64,000 bases of DNA from Mariprofundus ferrooxydans PV-1 (GCF_000153765.1 NZ_DS022294.1:1186844-1250843); one strand, 5' to 3'. Positions 18,359 through 27,437 are shown, counted from the first letter of the stretch. Numbers and translations: made by a program. Notes: generated by a model from the letters alone, not told the origin.

Positions 18359-18387
18359 TTGACGAATGAATATTGAGACATTAATGT
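18359..18387 (+). promoter_or_regulatory. tRNA-Gln promoter
   Basis: TTGACG (18359-18364) and TAATGT (18382-18387) are 17 nt apart, followed by the GC-rich discriminator GCGCGCC typical of stringently controlled stable-RNA promoters. The tRNA starts 16 nt later. Confidence 0.8.
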
Positions 18388-18402
18388 GCGCGCCTTCCTG
18401 AT

Positions 18403-18476
18403 TGGGGGATCGTCTAATGGTAGGACAGCGGTCTCTGACACCGTCAATCGTGGTTCGAGTCCACGTCCCCCAGCCA
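18403..18476 (+). tRNA. tRNA-Gln, anticodon CUG
   Basis: 74 nt with encoded CCA. Acceptor TGGGGGA pairs with TCCCCCA. The anticodon stem GCGGT/ACCGT encloses the loop CTCTGAC, giving anticodon CTG (CUG, reads CAG). The T arm is CGTGGTTCGAGTCCACG. Sequence and arm sizes match bacterial tRNA-Gln. It has its own promoter and terminator. Confidence 0.97.
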
Positions 18477-18481
18477 AACAT

Positions 18482-18513
18482 AAAAAAAGGGTCCCGAAAG
18501 GGGCCCTTTTTTT
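18482..18513 (+). terminator. Rho-independent terminator of tRNA-Gln
   Basis: AAAAAAAGGG pairs with CCCTTTTTTT around a GC core with a GAAA loop, directly after the tRNA, ending in seven T residues. The symmetric A and T tracts could also let it act on the other strand. Confidence 0.9.
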
Positions 18514-18579
18514 ATGTTTGGCTCTGAGGGACTAAGGCCTCAACCATTGGTTCGACAATCCAGCAGGACAGCTGGATTG

Positions 18580-18642
18580 AACGCCGCTTTAGCGGCGGCC
18601 CCGAAGGGGTGAAGGGCAGGATGCCCTGAATAGTCCACGTCC
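18580..18642. repeat. 63-bp repeat, copy A
   Basis: This 63-bp unit is repeated at 18796-18858 with a single mismatch. It contains three small inverted repeats in a row (CGCCGCT/AGCGGCG, CCCC/GGGG, GGGCA/TGCCC). Its right end AGTCCACGTCCC (18632-18643) is identical to 12 nt of the tRNA-Gln T arm/acceptor (18458-18469). Confidence 0.8.
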
Positions 18643-18795
18643 CGTTCTTAACGTCTTGGCAGGACAAACGCGACCTCCATGCACCACCCTTACAGGGCGC
18701 TAACGCGTGCAATGATGCTGTCCTGCATCATTGTCGACAAATCGGCAGGAGCAAGTAGCGGCGTTCCCGCTACGCGATAGGGTTGTCATTAAATC

Positions 18796-18858
18796 AACGC
18801 CGCTTTAGCGGCGGCCCCGAAGGGGTGAAGGGCAGGATGCCCTGAATAGTTCACGTCC
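18796..18858. repeat. 63-bp repeat, copy B
   Basis: Direct copy of 18580-18642 with one difference (AGTTCACGTCC instead of AGTCCACGTCC). It shares the three nested hairpins. The copies are 216 bp apart, start to start. Confidence 0.8.
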
Positions 18859-18946
18859 TTTGATTCGACGCATTCGCAGGGTAGTGGTTTATGGTGCACA
18901 TCCATGTGATTCGGGGCAATCCAGCTTCCACATCAACACAGCCCAT

Positions 18947-19879
18947 TCACAATAGATCCTTTTGCGCCTCGCCTTCTGACTCGGTGAGAATAACCGGCAC
19001 GCCGCTCGGCGGTTGCGGGGCGGGCGTTGGACGTTCGCGGGCGACGATAATACCGGCAACGACAATGCAGAGCATGCCGGCAAGCCCCGGTATGCCGGGG
19101 ATCTCCTGCCATGCAAAGAAACCGATCAGACCGGCAAACAGCAGACTGGAGTAACCCAGTGGTGATACCTGTGTGATCGGTGCGTGCTGATAGGCCCAGG
19201 TGAGGCCCAGCTGACCGAGACTGCCGAACAGACCGACTGCCAGCAGCCAGCCCCATGCTTCATGCCCGGGCCACTGGAAGCTCCACAGCATTGGTAGTGC
19301 CGATATGGCGGATGAAATCAGCGCGAACCAGACAACAATAGTGACTGGATTTTCTGTGGCTGAAAGCCGTTTTACCGTCGTCAGTGCCAGCCCCGCGAAT
19401 GCACCGGAGGCAAGGCCCAACAGGCCGGGTAGGGAAAAAAGGTGTGCAGAGGGACGAAACAGCAGAGCCAGCCCAACCAGACTGATGGCCAGTGCAATAC
19501 GGCGAGCGATTGTCCATTGCTCTTTCAGCCACACTACGGCAAACAGCGCGATAAAGATCGGCGATGTGTAATTGAGTAGCAGCGCATCGGCCAGAGGCAG
19601 GCCATTGATGGCGTAAAAGTATAGGTACATGGCAGTCAGCCCTGCGCCTGCGCGTAGCAGGTGAAAACGAAAGTGCTCTGTCTTCAGCGACACATGATTG
19701 CGCTGCATCAGCGGCAGCAGGATGAGCAGGGCAATAAAATTACGGAAAAATACTACCTCGCTCTGTGGCAGCTCTATGCTGGCCATGCGCACGCATGCGG
19801 CCATCGAGGCAAAGCTGGCTGCCGAAAGCAGAGCAAAGCCAATCCATGCCGCAGGCAAGGGGGGCGATTTCAGCTGCAT
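18947..19879 (-). CDS. EamA-family (DMT) inner-membrane transporter
   Basis: A 310-residue protein with about ten hydrophobic segments arranged as two EamA repeats, the drug/metabolite transporter fold. The N-terminal half contains PLADALLLNYTSPIF, a common EamA stretch near TM4. Substrates of this group (amino acids, S-adenosylmethionine, metabolites) cannot be told apart by eye. The C-terminal 30 residues form a polar cytoplasmic tail. Confidence 0.85.
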   Translation of the reverse strand: MQLKSPPLPAAWIGFALLSAASFASMAACVRMASIELPQSEVVFFRNFIALLILLPLMQRNHVSLKTEHFRFHLLRAGAGLTAMYLYFYAINGLPLADALLLNYTSPIFIALFAVVWLKEQWTIARRIALAISLVGLALLFRPSAHLFSLPGLLGLASGAFAGLALTTVKRLSATENPVTIVVWFALISSAISALPMLWSFQWPGHEAWGWLLAVGLFGSLGQLGLTWAYQHAPITQVSPLGYSSLLFAGLIGFFAWQEIPGIPGLAGMLCIVVAGIIVARERPTPAPQPPSGVPVILTESEGEAQKDLL

Positions 19880-19982
19880 ATGGCAGTCTCGGAGGATGAG
19901 TGCATCAGGAAAGGCTGGCGCGGAAGCAGATCGAGGTAAACACTCTGTTTGGTCTGTCTGCCTGACCGCGTAGAGTGGCGCT

Positions 19983-20648
19983 ATGAGAAGCGTTGATCCG
20001 GTGGATGAAGAGGCTCAGAGGTATCAGGGCATGCATGCAGCTCAACGGCAAGCCGTGATTGAGCGCCACCGTGATAGTCTGGACTATTTCGGTTATGCGC
20101 CGCAGGCGCTCTACTGGGGTACGTCGGAAGAGCAGCTTGCAAGATTCGGGATGCTGGCCGGGATAGGTATCCGTAGCGGAGATTCACTGCTCGATGTCGG
20201 CTGCGGTTTTGGTGACCTGTACTGCTGGTTACGCAGTCAGGATCTGGTTGTCGATTATACCGGGCTTGATATCTCGCCTGAAATTCTGGCTAAAGGGCGT
20301 GAGTTGAATCCGGCACTGCGGCTGGTGCAGGGCGAGCTGTTTGATTTCGACTGGGCGCCGCAAAGCTTCGACTGGGTGGTTTTGTCCGGCACATTGAACT
20401 GGGATGTCGGAGAGGGCAGCGCTTATGCACGCCGCGTGATACGGCGCATGTTCAGCCTCTGTCGCTTCGGTGTGGCGTTCAATCTGCTGGATATCCGTAC
20501 GCTTGATATGACGGGGCTTGGCGAGATCGTGGCCTATCAGCCACATAAGGTGCTTGCATTCTGTGAGGGGATTACGTCTGACTGCACGTTGTACTGTGAC
20601 TACCTCGAGGATGATTTCACTATTTACATGCGGCGTGCGAACGTATGA
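19983..20648 (+). CDS. SAM-dependent methyltransferase
   Basis: A 221-residue class I methyltransferase with SAM motif I LLDVGCGFGDLY, the strand-2 end YTGLDISPE and a GELFDFDW loop. The target is unknown. It is transcribed divergently from the EamA gene and is followed 53 nt later by ppnP. The two need not be functionally linked. Confidence 0.75.
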   Translation: MRSVDPVDEEAQRYQGMHAAQRQAVIERHRDSLDYFGYAPQALYWGTSEEQLARFGMLAGIGIRSGDSLLDVGCGFGDLYCWLRSQDLVVDYTGLDISPEILAKGRELNPALRLVQGELFDFDWAPQSFDWVVLSGTLNWDVGEGSAYARRVIRRMFSLCRFGVAFNLLDIRTLDMTGLGEIVAYQPHKVLAFCEGITSDCTLYCDYLEDDFTIYMRRANV

Positions 20649-20701
20649 TTGCCGTAGCTTACGGCTGTTGAAATGAAATAAATGATGGATGAGGATGATC
20701 T

Positions 20702-20983
20702 ATGTTTAAAACCAACGAGTATTTTGACGGAAAAGTGAAATCGATCGCCTTTGAAACGGCGGATGGACCGGCCACCATCGGCGTGATGGCTGCAGGCGAC
20801 TATGAGTTCGGTACCTCCAGCAAAGAGATTATGTCTGTTGTATCCGGAGCTATGGATGTGAAGCTTCCCGGTTCTGACGCCTGGCTGAGTATTGATGCCG
20901 ATGAACAATTTGTTGTCGAAGCCAATCAGTCATTCGGCGTGCGCGTCAAAGAGCAGACGGCCTACCTTTGCCTGTATAAATAG
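20702..20983 (+). CDS. ppnP: Pyrimidine/purine nucleoside phosphorylase
   Basis: A 93-residue single-domain cupin of the PpnP (YaiE, DUF1255) family. It cleaves several nucleosides with phosphate, giving the free base and ribose 1-phosphate. The full-length match includes the N-terminal YFDGKVKSI and the C-terminal [14 protein letters not shown] blocks. GAGG sits 9-10 bases before the ATG. Confidence 0.92.
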   Translation: MFKTNEYFDGKVKSIAFETADGPATIGVMAAGDYEFGTSSKEIMSVVSGAMDVKLPGSDAWLSIDADEQFVVEANQSFGVRVKEQTAYLCLYK

Positions 20984-21019
20984 GCTTCGGCGCAGCGCAG
21001 GCTGCGCATATAACTGCTT

Positions 21020-21664
21020 TTATGGGCGGATGCGAAACCAGCCGGTCAGACTCAGTCGGTCGCGTGTGGCCGGCAAGACTTCATGCGGAAACTGCTCGCT
21101 GATAAAGGTGACCAGGCGCCCGCCCTGCGGCAGTATCTGCATCGGTAGTGGCAGGGTGGATGCATCGTGGCCCTGATGGATGTTCAGGGCACCGCCATCT
21201 TCAGCTTGCCAGTTATCGTTAAGATAGAGAATGCAGGTGACAACGCGCTCGAGTGCGCCGATAAATCGATCGTAGTGGATATCGTATGATGCGCCGGGTG
21301 GATAGAGCGCAAAATGGCCTTCATACTCGAACAGGCCCAGAAACAGATTGCGATTGATATATTGGCGCAATGTTTCCAGATCGAGCAGGTAGGGCTGTTG
21401 TATGGCCGTAGGGTTTTCCGTATCCAGCCAGTAGATGCGGTCGTTGCGGATTTCCGGGCGCAGCTGCATTGATACACCGCGGCCGATGCGGGCATGGCGA
21501 AAGGCGCCTGATTGCTGCAGCTCTCTGGCCTCCAGCGCCATGCTGCTGACCAGCAACGGCGAAACAAAATCATCACAGACGGATAACCCCGTTTCCATCA
21601 GGTCCGCTACGATGCGGTCGAACTTGTTCGATGAGCCGTTGTCGGCAAAAAGCGATTGGACCAT
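21020..21664 (-). CDS. 2-oxoglutarate/Fe(II) oxygenase, prolyl-hydroxylase-like
   Basis: A 214-residue double-stranded beta-helix oxygenase. The iron ligands are the HxD in YDIHYDRF and the His in FPHEVLPA, and the 2OG-binding Arg is in RDRLSLTGWFR. It most resembles prolyl 4-hydroxylase-like proteins; the substrate is unknown. The start at 21664 (with CAGGGTG before it) is preferred to a longer frame, which would run across the promoter region of the divergent lipase gene. Confidence 0.8.
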   Translation of the reverse strand: MVQSLFADNGSSNKFDRIVADLMETGLSVCDDFVSPLLVSSMALEARELQQSGAFRHARIGRGVSMQLRPEIRNDRIYWLDTENPTAIQQPYLLDLETLRQYINRNLFLGLFEYEGHFALYPPGASYDIHYDRFIGALERVVTCILYLNDNWQAEDGGALNIHQGHDASTLPLPMQILPQGGRLVTFISEQFPHEVLPATRDRLSLTGWFRIRP

Positions 21665-21772
21665 TGCACACCCTGATGTCAGATCTGTTAAAACGCCTGC
21701 ATGATCGTTCACAGTTGCATTGGCGGCAACAGAAATCAGATCCCGCCTGCGCCGCCGAGCGCTTAAATATTT

Positions 21773-21781
21773 TGCTATACT
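21773..21781 (+). promoter_or_regulatory. Extended -10 promoter for the lipase-like gene
   Basis: TTGCTATACT contains TATACT (21776-21781) preceded by TGC. It lies 26 nt before the ATG of the alpha/beta hydrolase and about 110 nt upstream of the divergent oxygenase start. No clear -35 is seen. Confidence 0.5.
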
Positions 21782-21806
21782 CCGATGCGATACAGAGGAG
21801 GTGTGT

Positions 21807-23198
21807 ATGCAACTCATATTTGTTCACGGATGGAGCGTTACCAATACCAATACGTATGGCGGGCTGCCGGAAGCGCTGGCAAAAGCGGGCGGCACTGAAA
21901 TGGATCTGGATATCCGGCATATTTACCTGGGCCGCTATATCAGTTTTCATGATCAGGTGACGTTGGATGATATTGCCAGAGCGATGGACAGGGCGCTGCG
22001 TGATCTGCCCGGTAACGGGGATACACATATTGAGCCGTTTTCATGCATCACGCACTCCACAGGCGGTCCGGTGCTGCGCTTCTGGGTGGACAAGTATTAT
22101 GGTCCGGATGCGCAGCAGGGGCTGAACGATTTGCCGCTGAAGCATCTGGTGATGCTGGCACCGGCCAACCACGGCTCCGCTCTGGCCAAGTTGGGAAAGG
22201 CGCGTGTCGGACGTATCAAGGCATGGTTCAGCGGTGTTGAGCCGGGCCAGCGGGTTCTCGACTGGCTCTGCCTCGGCAGTGAGGGGCAGTGGCAGTTGAA
22301 TGAGCGTGCGCTTGCATATGATTATGCCGCGCACGGATTTTATCCCTTTGTCCTGATTGGTCAGGGGATCGACAAAGCCCTGTATGATTTTCTCAATAAT
22401 TATCTGGTTGAACCGGGTTCCGATGGGGTGGTGCGTGTATCCGGTGCGAATATGAACTACCGCTATCTGTCGCTGACGCAGAGTCGGGATCAGGTGATTC
22501 GCAAGCAGCCGCGAACGCTTGCCCTGAATCCGGACGGAGATGTGCGTGCGTCCAAGCCGGTACCGCTGGGCGTCTATAACGGATACAGCCATTCGGGCAA
22601 AAAGATGGGCATCATGGCCAGTATTGCAGGCGATGATGATCAGGCACCGGTGGTACAGGATATTCTGGCCTGCTTCCGGGTAGAGAGTGCGGCCGATTAC
22701 CTGCGCAGAGCGGCTGAACTGGAGCTGTTGACCGATTCCCAGCAGGCAGGTACGGATCGCTTTTGCATGTTCGTGTTTAATATCTGCGATGATCAGGGGG
22801 AGCAAATCGGAGAGGGCGACTACGATCTCTACCTGCTGGCCGGAAACAACTACCAGCCGCAAAAACTGCCGAAGGGCTTTTTCAAGGACAGTCAGATGAA
22901 TAGCCAGAGCGGTCGTCTGGTCTATTACCTGGATGCCAACAGGATGGAAGAGATCAGGGACGGCAAGTTCGGTCTGCGTGTTGTAGCCCGCCCGACAGAC
23001 GGATTTTCCTATTATTGTCCTGCCGAGTTTCGCTCCGAAGGGATGGCTGCGGCAGGTATTTTGAAGCCCAATCAGACCACTTATGTGAATATCATACTGC
23101 ACAGGTTTGTCGATGAGGCCGTTTTCCGTTTCGACCCGGCTACGGCTGCCAGAACGAACTTCAAACGCATCAAGCCATCCGGCAGGACGCTCGGATAA
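21807..23198 (+). CDS. Alpha/beta-hydrolase (lipase/phospholipase-like) with C-terminal extension
   Basis: A 463-residue protein. Residues 1-260 are an alpha/beta-hydrolase fold starting with LIFVHGW (oxyanion region). The nucleophile elbow THSTGG gives catalytic Ser84. APANHGSAL near residue 122 is typical of PGAP1/lipase-type hydrolases. The last 190 residues form a separate beta-rich region of unknown role. No signal peptide is visible, so it is probably cytoplasmic. GAGGAGG precedes the ATG. It is divergent from the 2OG oxygenase. Confidence 0.75.
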   Translation: MQLIFVHGWSVTNTNTYGGLPEALAKAGGTEMDLDIRHIYLGRYISFHDQVTLDDIARAMDRALRDLPGNGDTHIEPFSCITHSTGGPVLRFWVDKYYGPDAQQGLNDLPLKHLVMLAPANHGSALAKLGKARVGRIKAWFSGVEPGQRVLDWLCLGSEGQWQLNERALAYDYAAHGFYPFVLIGQGIDKALYDFLNNYLVEPGSDGVVRVSGANMNYRYLSLTQSRDQVIRKQPRTLALNPDGDVRASKPVPLGVYNGYSHSGKKMGIMASIAGDDDQAPVVQDILACFRVESAADYLRRAAELELLTDSQQAGTDRFCMFVFNICDDQGEQIGEGDYDLYLLAGNNYQPQKLPKGFFKDSQMNSQSGRLVYYLDANRMEEIRDGKFGLRVVARPTDGFSYYCPAEFRSEGMAAAGILKPNQTTYVNIILHRFVDEAVFRFDPATAARTNFKRIKPSGRTLG

Positions 23199-23434
23199 CA
23201 GCTGACCAGGCCTGTATTGCTGCACCACAGGGAGAGCGCATGAAGATGGCTACCCAACTGAGCGGTAAGCGGTCGACGAAGGGGCTGTTCACCGCGTTTG
23301 TCGCAAGCCCATGGCGGGATGAGAATATTGCAGGCAGGCTGGTTAAGCGGGTCACTGTTGTGTCATCTTCATCTGTTAGCAATGCATGGCGGTTATCGTT
23401 TGATAAAGGCTTATAGTTACGAAGGAGTTGCGAT

Positions 23435-25801
23435 ATGAATCAACGTTCGCTCGGTGCTGAAAAACTCAAAGCCATGCATGGCTTTTGGCGGGCCTGCAAC
23501 TATCTGGCGGCCGGCATGATCTATTTGCGGGATAATCCGCTGCTCTCCGGGCCGCTCAAGCCGGAGCACATCAAGCAGCGGCTGCTGGGGCACTGGGGTT
23601 CCAGTCCGGGGCTGAGCTTTATCTATACCCACCTTAACCGGCTTATTGTCGAGCAGGATGTGAATGCGATCTTTCTTGCAGGTCCCGGTCACGGCGCACC
23701 CGGCGTGCTGGCGCCGGTTTATCTGGAAGGGCGCTACAGCGAGGTATACCCGAACAAGAGCGAAGATGAAGAAGGTATGCGACTGTTTTTCAAGGATTTC
23801 TCTTTTCCGGGAGGTATCGGCAGTCACTGTACGCCGGAGACGCCGGGTTCGATCCATGAAGGCGGTGAGTTGGGTTACTCGATTTCACACGCATTCGGCG
23901 CGGCATTCGACAATCCGGATTTGCTGGTTGCGGTTGTTGTCGGTGACGGCGAGGCCGAGACGGCGCCGCTGGCCACATCATGGCACTCCAATAAATTCCT
24001 GAACCCGGTCCGTGACGGGGCGGTGCTGCCGGTGCTGCATCTCAACGGTTACAAAATCAATAACCCCTCGGTGCTGTCGCGTATCCCCGCCGAAGAGCTG
24101 ACCAGCCTGATGCAGGGCTATGGCTGGAAGCCCTGTTTTGTCGAGGGCGATGATCCGGAGCTGATGCACCAGCAGATGGCTGCAGCGCTGGATGAATGTA
24201 TGGCGGAGATCCGCAGCATCTGGAGTGCGGCTCGCGAGGAGGGGGTAACTGAGCGACCGCTGTGGCCGATGATTGTGCTGCGCTCGCCCAAGGGGTGGAC
24301 CGGGCCGGCAGAGGTTGACGGTCACCAGGTGGAAGGTTCCTGGCGGGCCCATCAGGTACCGCTAAAGGGTGTACGGGAGAATGAAGAGAAACTGCATCAG
24401 CTGGAAGCGTGGTTGCGCAGTTATGGTCCGGAAGAGCTGTTTGATGCCGAAGGCTGCCTCCGGCCGGAATTTAAAACGCTGACGCCGAAAGGGGAGCGTC
24501 GGATGAGTGCGAACCAGCACGCCAACGGCGGGCGGTTGCGCCGGATGTTACGTTTGCCGGATTTCCGCAGGTATGCGCTGGAATTTGAGAAACCCGGCAC
24601 GGTTGAAGCGGAGAATACGCGACCGCTGGGTCGTTTTCTGCGCGATATCATGAGCAGGAATATGCATAACTTCCGGGTGTTCAGTCCGGATGAGAACAGC
24701 TCCAACAAGCTGGATGATATCTATCAGGCCAGCAAAAAGTGCTGGATGGCCGGACGGTTGCCGATCGATAGCGACGGCGGCGAACTCTCGGCCGACGGGC
24801 GGGTGATGGAGATGCTCTCCGAGCATACGCTGGAAGGTTGGCTGGAAGGTTATCTGCTGACCGGTCGGCACGGCTTCTTCTCCACCTACGAATCCTTTGT
24901 GCATGTCATTGATTCGATGTTCAACCAGCACGCCAAATGGCTGGCGATGTCGCGCGATGTGGACTGGCGGGCGTCGGTATCGTCGCTGAATATGCTTATT
25001 ACCTCCACGGTATGGCGTCAGGATCACAACGGCTTCACGCATCAGGATCCCGGCTTTCTGGACCTGGTGGTGAACAAGAGCCCGAAGGTGACCCGCATCT
25101 ATTTGCCGCCGGATGTGAATACCCTGCTGGTCACAGCCAATCACTGCCTGAACAGCCACGACTACATCAATGTCATTGTGGCCGACAAACAGAATCACCT
25201 GCAATACCTCGATATGGATGCCGCAATCAAGCACTGTACCAAGGGGCTGGGGATCTGGTCATGGGCCAGCAATGATCAGGGGTATGAGCCGGATGTGGTG
25301 ATGGCATGCGCCGGCGATGTGCCCACGCGCGAGGCGCTGGCAGCCACGTATCTGCTGCGGCAGCACTTCCCGGATTTGAAGGTGCGTTTTATCAATGTGG
25401 TTGATCTCTACAAGCTGGTGCCGGACTCCGAGCATCCGCACGGGCTGACCGATCGCGACTATGACAGCCTGTTTACCGTTGATAAGCCGATCATATTCAA
25501 CTTCCACGGTTATCCGTGGCTGATTCATCGCCTGGCCTACCGGCGTACGAACCACAAAAACCTGCATGTTCGCGGTTACAAGGAGCACGGCAGCATCAAT
25601 ACGCCGCTGGAGCTGGCGATTGCGAACGAGATAGACCGCTTCTCGCTGGCGATTGATGTGATTAATCGCATTCCCCGTCTGGCAGTGGCCGGAGCCCATG
25701 TCAAAGAGCAGTTGCGCGATCAGCAGCTTACCTGCCGACAATATGCCTACGAACACGGCGTCGACCTGCCCGAGGCCACCAACTGGACATGGCCATTGTG
25801 A
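23435..25801 (+). CDS. xfp: Xylulose-5-phosphate/fructose-6-phosphate phosphoketolase
   Basis: A 788-residue TPP enzyme. It splits xylulose 5-P (or fructose 6-P) with phosphate to acetyl-P plus glyceraldehyde 3-P (or erythrose 4-P). The TPP motif GDGEAET begins near residue 170 and the conserved tail [11 protein letters not shown] ends the protein. Length and the N-terminal [11 protein letters not shown] block are typical. Acetate kinase or phosphotransacetylase is not adjacent. With transaldolase and zwf in the same window it suggests active pentose-phosphate cycling. Confidence 0.95.
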   Translation: MNQRSLGAEKLKAMHGFWRACNYLAAGMIYLRDNPLLSGPLKPEHIKQRLLGHWGSSPGLSFIYTHLNRLIVEQDVNAIFLAGPGHGAPGVLAPVYLEGRYSEVYPNKSEDEEGMRLFFKDFSFPGGIGSHCTPETPGSIHEGGELGYSISHAFGAAFDNPDLLVAVVVGDGEAETAPLATSWHSNKFLNPVRDGAVLPVLHLNGYKINNPSVLSRIPAEELTSLMQGYGWKPCFVEGDDPELMHQQMAAALDECMAEIRSIWSAAREEGVTERPLWPMIVLRSPKGWTGPAEVDGHQVEGSWRAHQVPLKGVRENEEKLHQLEAWLRSYGPEELFDAEGCLRPEFKTLTPKGERRMSANQHANGGRLRRMLRLPDFRRYALEFEKPGTVEAENTRPLGRFLRDIMSRNMHNFRVFSPDENSSNKLDDIYQASKKCWMAGRLPIDSDGGELSADGRVMEMLSEHTLEGWLEGYLLTGRHGFFSTYESFVHVIDSMFNQHAKWLAMSRDVDWRASVSSLNMLITSTVWRQDHNGFTHQDPGFLDLVVNKSPKVTRIYLPPDVNTLLVTANHCLNSHDYINVIVADKQNHLQYLDMDAAIKHCTKGLGIWSWASNDQGYEPDVVMACAGDVPTREALAATYLLRQHFPDLKVRFINVVDLYKLVPDSEHPHGLTDRDYDSLFTVDKPIIFNFHGYPWLIHRLAYRRTNHKNLHVRGYKEHGSINTPLELAIANEIDRFSLAIDVINRIPRLAVAGAHVKEQLRDQQLTCRQYAYEHGVDLPEATNWTWPL

Positions 25802-25895
25802 GATAAACCTGGCTGACGCTTTGCCCTTTTCAGGGCCTGTGGTGAGCCCGGCGAAAACAGATAATTGCGCATTTGCCGGAAAAGTTCAGGTTCTC

Positions 25896-25904
25896 TGCTA
25901 TACT
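25896..25904 (+). promoter_or_regulatory. Extended -10 promoter for the DinB/PAS pair
   Basis: TGCTATACT (TATACT at 25899-25904) lies 21 nt before the DinB-family ATG and about 95 nt past the phosphoketolase stop. The pair therefore has its own promoter. Confidence 0.5.
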
Positions 25905-25925
25905 GTGAGCGGGCGAGGTGAGGGC

Positions 25926-26462
25926 ATGGTTGAATATCTGCAACGCATGGCGCGTTATAACCGCTGGATGAATCGCAAGCTTTTTGCGAAAGTCGCCGAA
26001 CTGCCTGCGGCAGACATTGCCGAAGATCGCGATGCCTTCTTCGGCTCCATTCTCGGCACGCTCAACCATATTATGGTCGCCGATCTGATCTGGTTGCACC
26101 GTATTGCTACCAGCAAGGCGTGCCATGAATCGCTGATTCCGCTGGCTGATTTCCCGACACCGTCACTGCTGCGCGATATCCTCTTTAATGATTTCTCCGA
26201 TTTGAGTGATGCCCGTAATCAGCTGGATGTGCTGATTCTCGAATTTTCCGAGACATGGACGCAAGAGATGCTGGCCGGGATGATCCATTACCGCAATATG
26301 GCCGGTGACACACACGAGCACCCGCTGGGCGCTTTGTTGCAGCACCTCTTTAACCACCAGACCCACCATCGAGGCCAGGCCACCACGCTGCTCTTTCAGG
26401 CCGGTATCGATCCCGGCCCCACCGACCTGCTGGTGATGATGATGGAAGAGGAGAACGTATGA
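25926..26462 (+). CDS. DinB-family four-helix-bundle protein
   Basis: A 178-residue protein of the DinB/YfiT-like fold. The metal-binding histidines are H48 (LNHIMVADLIW), H144 and H148 (FNHQTHHRGQ). Members act as metal-dependent thiol (bacillithiol/mycothiol-type) transferases or have unknown roles. This is the DinB superfamily, not DNA polymerase IV. The start at 25926 has GAGG before it; a longer in-frame ORF begins inside the phosphoketolase gene and is rejected. It overlaps the next gene by 4 nt. Confidence 0.8.
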   Translation: MVEYLQRMARYNRWMNRKLFAKVAELPAADIAEDRDAFFGSILGTLNHIMVADLIWLHRIATSKACHESLIPLADFPTPSLLRDILFNDFSDLSDARNQLDVLILEFSETWTQEMLAGMIHYRNMAGDTHEHPLGALLQHLFNHQTHHRGQATTLLFQAGIDPGPTDLLVMMMEEENV

Positions 26463-27106
26463 CCGATATAGCCGCTGACATGGAAGCCGATGGTGCTGTT
26501 TACAAGACTCTGCTGGAGTCTACCAAAGCCATTCCGTGGAAGCTTGACTGGGGCACCATGAGTTTCTCCTATATCGGCCCGCAGATTGAAGCGCTGCTGG
26601 GCTGGGCGCCATCGAGCTGGCTGAGTGTCGAGGACTGGGCTGCAAGAATGCATCCGGATGACAGGGACAATGTGGTGAATTATTGCGTTGCCCAGTCGCA
26701 GGATGGCATTGACCATGAGGCGGATTATCGCGCCCTGACAAAAGATGGCGGCTATGTGTGGATTCGCGATGTGGTTCATGTGATCCGCAAGGATGATGGC
26801 GAGGTTGAAGCGCTGGTCGGTTTCATGTTCGATATCAGCGAGCGCAAGGCGCTGGAGCAGTCGCTGGAGCGCTCCAATGCGGAACTGAAAAAAGCCAATG
26901 ATGAGTTGCAGGACGCGATGCAAACGATCAATACGATTAGCGGCATTATTCCGATATGCGCATGGTGCGGGCATAAGATCAGGAATGCCCGCGATCAATG
27001 GGTGAGCGTTGAGTCGTATCTCAAGGAGCATACCACCGCACAGCTTTCTCACGGTATGTGCCCGGGTTGCCAGGAAGTAGTTCTCAATCAGACCGATGTT
27101 GCCTAG
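26459..27106 (+). CDS. PAS-domain protein with C-terminal Cys4 motif
   Basis: A 215-residue soluble protein. A PAS fold (residues 10-130, ending in FMFDISERK) is followed by a coiled coil (131-160). The tail then contains C167-x-x-C170 and, after SHG, C201-x-x-C204. This GIIPICAWC...HGMCPGC tail recurs in many PAS/GAF and response-regulator proteins and probably binds metal or haem. No kinase or cyclase output is present, so it may act through a partner. It is coupled to the DinB-like gene by ATGA overlap. Confidence 0.75.
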   Translation: MTDIAADMEADGAVYKTLLESTKAIPWKLDWGTMSFSYIGPQIEALLGWAPSSWLSVEDWAARMHPDDRDNVVNYCVAQSQDGIDHEADYRALTKDGGYVWIRDVVHVIRKDDGEVEALVGFMFDISERKALEQSLERSNAELKKANDELQDAMQTINTISGIIPICAWCGHKIRNARDQWVSVESYLKEHTTAQLSHGMCPGCQEVVLNQTDVA

Positions 27107-27219
27107 TGAGGGTGCCCGCATCGCTCGATTCTCTCCGGCTTCTCTGAATCCGGCGAGGTGATGAAAGGAGGCGACCGGCTGGAAGATCGACCATCGGCAC
27201 CGACAAGGACTTGATGAGT

Positions 27220-27335
27220 CATGCGCTAACTACCGAATAGACCGGTGCATGCGGATCAGAAGTGAGGGGTGATGATAGCTGGGGTCAAGAAAGTGCACGA
27301 AACGAGACCTGAGCCTCAATGCACGGAACATGCCA
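27220..27335 (+). repeat. Leader-like element, copy 1 (related to 28347-28480)
   Basis: This non-coding segment lines up with 28347-28480 over its length. Exact blocks are CGGATCAG (27252-27259) and TGCACGAAAC (27294-27303), followed by CTCAA (27315-27319), with nearly the same spacing in both copies. GTGCA (27293-27297) can pair with TGCAC (27320-27324), and a matching helix exists in copy 2. It sits directly before an attC-like site. A structured RNA is possible, but it matches no family I know. Confidence 0.5.
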
Positions 27336-27340
27336 AGAGC

Positions 27341-27417
27341 GCATAATAAGGCGCTTGTCCGGACGCAAATTACGCTGCGCTTCGTTTGCGCCGCACGCAC
27401 AGCTTTCGTCGTTAGGC
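27341..27417 (+). other. attC-like site A (integron recombination site)
   Basis: The segment runs from GCATAATAAGGCGC to the core GTTAGGC (27411-27417), 77 nt. Its centre is an imperfect hairpin, GGACGCAAA...TTTGCGCC, around a GCTGCGCT middle, as in many attC sites. The left core reads GCATAAT rather than the consensus RYYYAAC and the L' box is degenerate. It may therefore be a decayed site. The core GTTAGGC lies just upstream of the cassette gene. Confidence 0.6.
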
Positions 27418-27437
27418 CCATGAAGGAGAATTGAGCA

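Larger units (their letters stand above)
18556..18858. repeat. Hairpin-dense non-coding block after tRNA-Gln
   Basis: No gene is visible between the tRNA terminator and the transporter at 18947. The block is a chain of hairpins: CAATCCAGC/GCTGGATTG (18556-18579), CGCCGCT/AGCGGCG (18582-18597), CCCC/GGGG (18599-18609), GGGCA/TGCCC (18614-18626), CAATGATGC/GCATCATTG (18710-18733) and GTAGCGG/CCGCTAC (18755-18773). The second to fourth hairpins are then repeated. It resembles a REP/BIME-like cluster rather than coding DNA. Confidence 0.7.

Noticed and set aside
18512-18712. 66-codon minus-strand ORF in the repeat block
   Set aside because: It is built from hairpin repeats and the tRNA terminator; no ribosome-binding site.
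25698-25925. Long upstream extension of the DinB-like ORF
   Set aside because: It lies inside the phosphoketolase gene in another frame and across the promoter; the ATG at 25926 has a ribosome-binding site.
27252-27324. Hammerhead ribozyme in the repeated segment (GATGA and CGAAAC strings)
   Set aside because: The required CUGAUGA core and three-stem arrangement are not present in either copy.
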